From assembly GCF_031582905.1 (NCBI RefSeq), contig NZ_CP133990.1, positions 992,001 to 1,056,000 on the forward strand: DNA of 64,000 nt, read 5' to 3'. Both the position numbers and the translations under genes were made by a program. The notes below the pieces were generated by a model that saw only the letters and a program-made list of their open reading frames with translations, searched no databases and was not told where the DNA came from. Every line of letters starts with the position of its first letter. The first letter of the stretch is position 1. Source of the stretch: Pengzhenrongella sp031582905 (GTDB lineage: Bacteria; Actinomycetota; Actinomycetes; Actinomycetales; Cellulomonadaceae). Positions 57,673 through 64,000 of this stretch are shown here, one piece after another.

Positions 57673-59973
57673 TCAGTTGACTCGGACCTGCATGAACGTG
57701 TCCCGCGCGCTGGTGCTCACCACGCGGATCCTCGTCCCCGTCCGCGGCACCTCGACGCCGCTCCAGCCGTTCGCGTCGGGCTGCTCACCGGGCGCGACCC
57801 ACCAGTCCTTCGTGTCGTCGAACACCGGGACGCCCGGTAGGCCGCCGTACGTGCCGGCGACACCGGTGTCCGGGTCGTGCAGCGTGATCCGGTCCGTCTT
57901 CGCCAGCCCGAACGTCGAGTCGTAGGACTGGATCCGCGGACGCCAGCTCTCGCCGTCTCGCCGGTCCGTCCCCTCGTCGTCCGTCGGCTCGTAGAGCAGG
58001 CCGGGGTGGGCGTCGACCGGCAGGACGAGCCCGGCACCGGGGTGGGAGCCGACGTTGTTGTCGGTGTACTGGGAGTTCCAGTAGCTGATCAGCAGGCCGT
58101 CCTGGTAGGGCAGCCGCTCGGCCCAGTCGGGACGGGTCGGGTCGCCGAAGCTGTACGGACCCGTCCGCAGCCCTGCGTCGTACCCCGTGTAGGCGCGGTT
58201 CTCCGCGATGTACGCGTTGAAGTACGACTCCGTCGCCGTGCCTGTTGTCTGCGTGAACCCGTCGAGCGTCCAGGCCGTGACCGCCGCGCCGTCGATCGCG
58301 ACCGCGTCGACCTGCAGGCCCGGCTCGGTGGCCGCGCCGTCGGTCCAGTACCGGAAGCCCACGAGAGCCCCGGCCGGGACCGCGGTGAGGTTCGCGGTGA
58401 GATCCACCCACTGGCCGCCGGTGCTGCCGGTGAGGCCCTGACCGAAGTTCTGGCCGTTCGGGTCGGTCGTGGTGGAGCGGTTCGTCGGCAGCGACGTGAA
58501 CGTCGTGCCGCCGTCGGTGGAGTAGACCGCGTAGGCGTAGTCCCAGTCCTGCTCGATCTGGTACTTCACCTTCGCGGTGAGGGTCGTCGCGCCGGCCGGA
58601 GGCTGGGTCAGCATCGAGTGGTCGAGGTCGTCACCCGAGCCGGAGTACCAGAAGTCGGTGCCCTCGAACGGCGACCCGACCGTCGTGGTCACCTCGCGGT
58701 CGGGGAGGAGGGCGATCAGCGCCTGCGCCTGCTTGGTGTTCGCCGTCGACGGGCCGAGCTTGGTGTTGGCCCGTGCGCCCGGCTGGATGACCTCGTGGTT
58801 GAGCCAGCCCAGCTGCAGCTTCTCCCAGGCGCCCATGTGGATCGGCCGGGTACCGATGCCGTCGGCCGCCTGGCCGCTGCTGCCGTACGACCCGGAGCTC
58901 ATGAGCGTCCAGTAGGCCGTCGAGTTCTCCGCGCCGCCGCTGTTGCCCGAGGTGTCGTAGAGGTCCGGCAGCCCGAGGTCGTGGCCGAACTCGTGCGCGA
59001 AGACGCCGACGCCGCCGTTCTCCGGCTCGACGGTGTAGTCCCCGACCCAGTACCTCGACTGGCCGACCCGGGCGCCACCGAGGGGGTTGATGCCGGCGCC
59101 GTCCACGGTCGGGCCATCCGTGCCGATGCGGGTGGTCTGGTTGTACCAGCGGTGCGACCAGATGGCGTCGCTGCCCAGCACGCCGCCGCCGACCTCCTCG
59201 CCCATGCCGGAGTGGACCGCCTGGAAGTGGTCGATGTAGCCGTCGGCCTCGTCGAAGTCGCCGTCGCCGTCGAAGTCGTAGCGGTCCCAGACGTCGAACT
59301 GGGACAGGTACTCGTCGATCTGCGCCGGGGTCCGGCCCGCGGCCAGCTGCTCGTCGTACCAGCCGTTCATCGTGTCGTTGACGAACTTCCACGTGACCGC
59401 GTCACCGAGGGCGTTGCTGCCGTAGGACGCGCCGGTCCCGGGAAGCCTCACCCAGTCCTCGACCTCGCCGGTGACGGTGTAGCGCCCGGACGACAGCTCG
59501 TCGTAGAAGTTCGCGACCGAGTTGGCGCCCTCCGCCTGGGAGTACAGCAGCTCGTCGAAGTACGGCTGCGAGAAGTCGGGGGCCCAGATGGTGGTGTTGT
59601 CCACCGATCGGTCCGGCTCCGGGATGGAGTTGTGCGGCAGATCGGCGAACTCGCCGAGGACGGTCCAGATCGCGTCGGTGTCCTCACGGGCGAGCTCGAC
59701 GTACTGGCCCTTGGCGACCTTGACGACCTTGTTGTCGCCCCGTGGGGTGGTCTCGCCCGAGAGGACCTTCTCCAGGCCCGCGGCCCGCAGCTCTCGCTGC
59801 TTGTCGCTGAGCGGGCTGGAGAGGTCGTCCGGGCGTCCTGCGGTGTCGGCCGCCGGGGCGGCGGCGAGACGGGTCGGCGCCGAGGTGGCGACCGGGCCCG
59901 ACGAGGCGAGCGCTGCCGCGGGGGTCACCACGACCAGTGCTGCCCCGAGGGCGAGCGTGAGCGGTCTGTTCAC
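57673..59973 (-). CDS. Secreted M6 (immune inhibitor A-type) metalloprotease
   Basis: A 766-residue secreted protease with signal peptide (LTLALGAALVVVTPAAALAS). Catalytic zinc motif FAHEFGHDLGLPDLYD, a calcium-loop-like DFDGDGDFDEADGYID, and MSSGSYGSSG with the Met-turn. The C-terminal third has a beta domain (DYAYAVYSTDGGTTFTSLP, VGFRYWTDGAATEPGLQ) similar to the one inserted in the M1 peptidase at 16611-18793. GTG start at 59973 has AGGAG 7 bases upstream. Frame intact over 2.3 kb. Likely degrades extracellular proteins. Confidence 0.93.
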   Translation of the reverse strand: MNRPLTLALGAALVVVTPAAALASSGPVATSAPTRLAAAPAADTAGRPDDLSSPLSDKQRELRAAGLEKVLSGETTPRGDNKVVKVAKGQYVELAREDTDAIWTVLGEFADLPHNSIPEPDRSVDNTTIWAPDFSQPYFDELLYSQAEGANSVANFYDELSSGRYTVTGEVEDWVRLPGTGASYGSNALGDAVTWKFVNDTMNGWYDEQLAAGRTPAQIDEYLSQFDVWDRYDFDGDGDFDEADGYIDHFQAVHSGMGEEVGGGVLGSDAIWSHRWYNQTTRIGTDGPTVDGAGINPLGGARVGQSRYWVGDYTVEPENGGVGVFAHEFGHDLGLPDLYDTSGNSGGAENSTAYWTLMSSGSYGSSGQAADGIGTRPIHMGAWEKLQLGWLNHEVIQPGARANTKLGPSTANTKQAQALIALLPDREVTTTVGSPFEGTDFWYSGSGDDLDHSMLTQPPAGATTLTAKVKYQIEQDWDYAYAVYSTDGGTTFTSLPTNRSTTTDPNGQNFGQGLTGSTGGQWVDLTANLTAVPAGALVGFRYWTDGAATEPGLQVDAVAIDGAAVTAWTLDGFTQTTGTATESYFNAYIAENRAYTGYDAGLRTGPYSFGDPTRPDWAERLPYQDGLLISYWNSQYTDNNVGSHPGAGLVLPVDAHPGLLYEPTDDEGTDRRDGESWRPRIQSYDSTFGLAKTDRITLHDPDTGVAGTYGGLPGVPVFDDTKDWWVAPGEQPDANGWSGVEVPRTGTRIRVVSTSARDTFMQVRVN

Positions 59974-60204
59974 AAGGATGCTCCTGTGCTCCGAGGATCT
60001 CAGCGGTCACGGTGGCCGCCGAGCGCCGTGACTGTAGACCCATGGATCGACCGGGACACAACCGGAAAACGCCGTCGTCACCAGGGCGTCTGGTGGTCGC
60101 ACGCCCCGATGACCAAGGCTAGGCGTGCAATGACCCCCGGGGCGGGCACGGGCGCCGGTGGAACCACTGGCCGCGTGTGGGTGGCGGCCGCCACACTGTC
60201 CTGC
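59974..60204. promoter_or_regulatory. Divergent region between M6 protease and ABC exporter
   Basis: 231 bases with locally lower GC around 60040-60080 (CACAACCGGAAAAC). It must hold promoters for both genes; no certain -10/-35 or operator seen. An in-frame ATG at 60130 could extend the exporter ATPase, but the added residues are not conserved. Confidence 0.5.
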
Positions 60205-61166
<962 letters not shown>

Positions 61167-61170
<4 letters not shown>

Positions 61171-61988
61171 GCACCGTCGCCCAGGCGCTCGGTGACGGCT
61201 GGACCGTCACCCGACGCAACCTCATCAAGATCAAGCGCGTGCCGGACCTCCTGGTCGGGTCGACGCTCGCCCCGATCATGTTCGTGCTGCTCTTCGCGTT
61301 CGTGTTCGGCGGCTCGATCTCGCTGCCGGGCGCGGCCGAGATCGACCCCGCGCTCTACCGCGAGTTCCTCATCGCCGGGATCTTCGCCCAGACCGTCATC
61401 TTCGGTGCCACGGTCACCGGCTCCGGGATGGCGCAGGACGTCAAGAGCGGGATCGTCGACCGCTTCCGGTCCCTGCCCATGGCGTCGTCGGCGGTGCTGG
61501 TGGGCCGGACCACGGCGGACGTGCTCAACAACGTCGTCACCGTGGTCATCATGACGCTCACCGGCCTCGTGGTCGGGTGGCGCGTCACGACGTCGATCGG
61601 TGAGGCGCTGCTCGGCTACGTGGTCCTGCTGTTCTTCGCGTACTGCATCTCCTGGCTCATGGCGTACGTCGGCCTGCTGGTACGCACGCCGGAGGTGTTC
61701 AACAACGCCTCGTTCATCGTCATCTTCCCGCTCACGTTCATCGCGAACACCTTCGTGCCGTCGGAGAACCTGCCCGGACCGCTGCGCACCTTCGCGGAGT
61801 GGAACCCGGTCTCCAGCGTCACCCAGGCGGCGCGTGAGCTGTTCGGCAACATCATCCCCGGGACCCCGCCGCCGACCGCGTGGCCGCTGCAGAACCCGGT
61901 CCTGTACACGCTGCTGTGGGGCGTCGCCCTGCTCGTCGTCTTCATCCCGCTCACCGTCCGCCAGTACCAGCGCGCAGCGGCCCGCTGA
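61167..61988 (+). CDS. ABC-2 exporter permease, DrrB type (second)
   Basis: A 273-residue membrane protein with six helices; RRNLIKIKRVPDLLVGSTLAPIMF start, IVDRFRSLPMASSAVLVGRT, and ENLPGPLRTFAEWNPVSSVTQAARELFGN (key part WNPVSSVTQAARELFG) are DrrB signatures. GTG start overlaps the ATPase stop. Reading frame intact. Confidence 0.93.
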
Positions 61989-62030
61989 CCCGCTGACCCG
62001 CACCGGCTATCACCCGCCCGAGGAGGACCC

Positions 62031-62432
62031 ATGACCGACACGACCGCGGCCGACGCCGCCCCGCTCAACACCGTCACGTGGTGGGAGCTGCCGGTGACCG
62101 ACGTCGCCCGCGCCCAGCAGTTCTACGGCGCCCTGTTCGGCTGGACGTTCAGCTCGTTCGGCGACGAGACCGACACCGTGGGCGCCCACCACGACGGCAC
62201 CCTGGTCGGCGCGCTGTACCGCTCGGACACCGACCCGTCGGCCGCTGCGGCGGTCCGGGTCTACGTCAACGTGGCGGACCTCGAGGCCGTCCTGGACACG
62301 GTCCGGACGCTCGGCGGCTCGGTGCGCACACCGCGCACCGAGGTGGGCGGCGACATGGGCTGGTGGGCGGAGATCGCGGACCCGGACGGGCGCTGGCTCG
62401 GGCTGTGCACGGGGAACCCGCCCCGCACCTGA
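62031..62432 (+). CDS. VOC (glyoxalase/bleomycin-resistance) family protein
   Basis: A 133-residue protein with one pair of beta-alpha-beta-beta-beta modules: TVTWWELPVTDVARAQQFYGALFGW and GGDMGWWAEIADPDGRWLGL. Similar to small VOC enzymes or antibiotic-binding proteins; activity unknown. ATG 62031 with GAGGAGG upstream. A 20-base duplication (about 62427-62462) follows the stop. Confidence 0.87.
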   Translation: MTDTTAADAAPLNTVTWWELPVTDVARAQQFYGALFGWTFSSFGDETDTVGAHHDGTLVGALYRSDTDPSAAAAVRVYVNVADLEAVLDTVRTLGGSVRTPRTEVGGDMGWWAEIADPDGRWLGLCTGNPPRT

Positions 62433-62511
62433 GGTCGTCGACCGCGACCTGAGGTCCTCGACCCCGCTCGCGTGGTGGGATGGGCGTCCACGCTGCGACG
62501 ACGGAGGTCCC

Positions 62512-63486
62512 ATGACGCCCACCCCTGCCCCCGGCTCCCCGACCTGGACGCGCCCGCTGGGTGCCACCGGCCTGAGCGTCACCGCCGTGACCCTCGGGGG
62601 CAGCCCGCTCGGCAGCATCCCGCGCCTATACGGGCGCGACGTCCCCACGGACGAGGGCGTGGCGACCGTCCGGGCCGTGCTGGACAGCCCGATCCGCGCG
62701 TTGGACACCTCCAACGGCTACGGCGACGGTGAGAGCGAGCGACGCTTCGGTGCCGCGTTCGCGCAGGCCGGCGGTGTGCCCGACGACGTCGTCGTCATGA
62801 CGAAGGTCGACCCCCGCGACCGCGACTACTCCGCCGACCGCGTGCGCGCGTCGGTCGACGAGAGCCGGGAGCGGCTCGGGATGGACCACCTGCCGCTCGT
62901 GCACCTGCACGACCCGGAGAACTTCGACTTCGCCGAGCTCACCGCCCCCGGCGGAGCGGTCGACGCGCTCGTCGCGCTCAAGGAGTCCGGCGTCATCGGC
63001 GCGATCGGGCTGGCCGGCGGGCGCGTGCAGGAGATCGCCCGGTACCTCGCGCTCGGGGTGTGGGACGTCCTGCTCGTGCACAACCGGTGGACGCTGCTGG
63101 ACCGCAGCGCGGCCGACCTCCTCGACGAGGCGGTCGGCCGGGGGATGGGCATCCTCAACGCCGCGGTGTACGGCGGCGGCATCCTCGCCGCACCCGGGTC
63201 GTCCACGACGTACGGCTACCGCCAGGCGCCGCCGGAGGTGCTCGACGCCGTCGCCGCCATGCAGCGCGCGTGCGCCGAGCACGGCACCGACCTGCGGACC
63301 GCCGCCCTGCAGTTCTCCCTGCGCGACGACCGCTTCGCCTCGACGATCGTCGGGATGAGCCGGCCCGACCGGGTGCAGGCCACGGTCGACGCCGCGTCCG
63401 CCGCGCTGCCCGAGGCGATCTGGGACGAGCTCGAGGCGCTGCTCCCGCCGCAGCGGGTCTGGCTGGACGCGCCGTTCGACCGGTGA
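62512..63486 (+). CDS. Aldo/keto reductase, D-threo-aldose / L-fucose 1-dehydrogenase-like
   Basis: A 324-residue AKR of the group that oxidises L-fucose, D-threo-aldoses or pyridoxal at C1. LGATGLSVTAVTLGGSPLGS, catalytic Asp/Tyr in ALDTSNGYGDGESERRFG, lysine in VMTKVDPRD, and histidines in LPLVHLHDPENFDF; C-terminal SRPDRVQATVDAA. ATG 62512 with GGAGG upstream. GTGA overlap with the iolC gene, so it probably works in the same inositol or sugar pathway (inference). Confidence 0.87.
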   Translation: MTPTPAPGSPTWTRPLGATGLSVTAVTLGGSPLGSIPRLYGRDVPTDEGVATVRAVLDSPIRALDTSNGYGDGESERRFGAAFAQAGGVPDDVVVMTKVDPRDRDYSADRVRASVDESRERLGMDHLPLVHLHDPENFDFAELTAPGGAVDALVALKESGVIGAIGLAGGRVQEIARYLALGVWDVLLVHNRWTLLDRSAADLLDEAVGRGMGILNAAVYGGGILAAPGSSTTYGYRQAPPEVLDAVAAMQRACAEHGTDLRTAALQFSLRDDRFASTIVGMSRPDRVQATVDAASAALPEAIWDELEALLPPQRVWLDAPFDR

Positions 63487-64000
63487 CGACCGCACCGCGA
63501 CGGCTGCCCGCCGTCGTCACCATGGGGCGGTCCGGGGTCGACCTGTACCCGCTGCAGACCGGTGTCGGGCTCGAGGACGTCGAGACCTTCGGCAAGTTCC
63601 TCGGCGGCAGCCCCACCAACGTCGCGGTCGCCGCGGCCCGGCTCGGGCACGCGACGGCGGTGCTCACCGGGGTGGGCGACGACCCGTTCGGGCGCTACGT
63701 GCGCCGGGAGATGTCCCGGCTCGGCGTCGACGACGCGCACGTGCGGGTCGTTCCCGGGTACGCCACCCCCGTGACGTTCTGCGAGATCTTCCCGCCGGAC
63801 GACTTCCCGCTGTACTTCTACCGCCGCCCCAGCGCGCCCGACCTGCAGCTGAGCGCCGACGACGTCCCGACCGACCTCGTCGCCGCGGCACCGGTCATGT
63901 GGTTCACCCTCACCGGCCTGTCGCAGGAGCCGTCGCGCGGCGCGCACGGAGCTGCGCTGGGCGCGCGCGCCGGACGCGCGCACACCGTGCTGGACCTGGA
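63483..64000 (+). CDS. iolC: 5-dehydro-2-deoxygluconokinase IolC (partial, runs off window)
   Basis: First 172 residues of a PfkB-family kinase. VVTMGRSGVDLYPLQTGVGLEDV, TFGKFLGGSPTNVAVAAARLG, VGDDPFGRYVRREM and FPLYFYRRPSAPDLQL are close to actinobacterial IolC, which phosphorylates 5-dehydro-2-deoxy-D-gluconate in myo-inositol breakdown. GTG start at 63483 overlaps the aldo/keto reductase stop. The sugar-binding and N-terminal domains are complete; the ATP site lies beyond the window. More inositol genes probably follow. Confidence 0.88.
   Translation, partial: MTTAPRRLPAVVTMGRSGVDLYPLQTGVGLEDVETFGKFLGGSPTNVAVAAARLGHATAVLTGVGDDPFGRYVRREMSRLGVDDAHVRVVPGYATPVTFCEIFPPDDFPLYFYRRPSAPDLQLSADDVPTDLVAAAPVMWFTLTGLSQEPSRGAHGAALGARAGRAHTVLDL

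Noticed and set aside
57877..60204. A very long plus-strand open frame opposite the M6 protease and continuing into the exporter ATPase
   Set aside because: High-GC antisense shadow of a protease with signal peptide, zinc motif and intact frame. Only the part from 60205 is the ATPase gene.

Overview
The window is about 74-75% GC DNA from an actinobacterium, most probably a plant- or soil-associated Micrococcales of the Cellulomonas / Promicromonospora type. The basis is the extreme GC3, the many GTG starts, the ATGA/GTGA gene overlaps, the CUT1 sugar transporters with LacI regulators, and families such as DUF222 HNH endonucleases and actinobacterial IolC. I see no rRNA, tRNA, CRISPR array, prophage or insertion sequence.

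Layout. (1) 13-5274: a plus-strand operon of an Idh/MocA oxidoreductase, a GH36 alpha-galactosidase, a GH13_18 phosphorylase of the glucosylglycerate-phosphorylase type and a glycerate kinase. (2) 5309-10364 (minus): urea ABC transporter urtABCDE. (3) 10624-15448 (plus): urease operon ureABCFGD, followed by a nickel/cobalt ECF-type membrane protein; together with block 2 this is a urea uptake and hydrolysis unit. (4) 16611-19558: a secreted M1 peptidase and a methyltransferase. (5) 19684-23163 (plus): uronate-dehydrogenase-like epimerase, Zn-alcohol dehydrogenase and FGGY kinase. They converge on 23241-28849 (minus): an RpiB-like isomerase, a DhaK-DhaL kinase, an HIBADH-type dehydrogenase, a TIM-barrel isomerase and a sugar-binding lipoprotein, with a divergent LacI regulator. 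This looks like a pathway that ends in erythrulose phosphate and erythrose 4-phosphate. (6) 30270-43164: mixed accessory genes (MFS, second LacI, aldo/keto reductase, DoxX-like membrane protein, DUF222 endonuclease, two adjacent spore-photoproduct-lyase-like radical SAM proteins, M20 hydrolase). (7) 43330-50732: TSUP transporter, two Idh/MocA oxidoreductases and a complete CUT1 transporter, tied to block 5 by shared LacI-type operators. (8) 50838-64000: UV endonuclease, SDR, two ABC-2 exporters flanking a phospholipase D-like protein and an M6 protease, then the start of an inositol gene block (iolC).

Quality warning. About 24 single-base frameshifts interrupt otherwise well-preserved genes, nearly all of them one missing G or C in a G/C run. 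I read these as assembly errors, and I annotate each affected gene over its full span with the likely position. Restoring one base (two in one gene, removing one in another) gives a whole number of codons in every case.

Most interesting: a candidate glucosylglycerate degradation operon; an undescribed-looking combination of dehydrogenase, TIM-barrel enzyme, DAK kinase and RpiB; a four-site LacI regulon with an orphan binding protein; a duplicated leader with DosR-like boxes in front of two unrelated membrane proteins; and a pair of spore-lyase-like radical SAM proteins in a lineage not known to sporulate.
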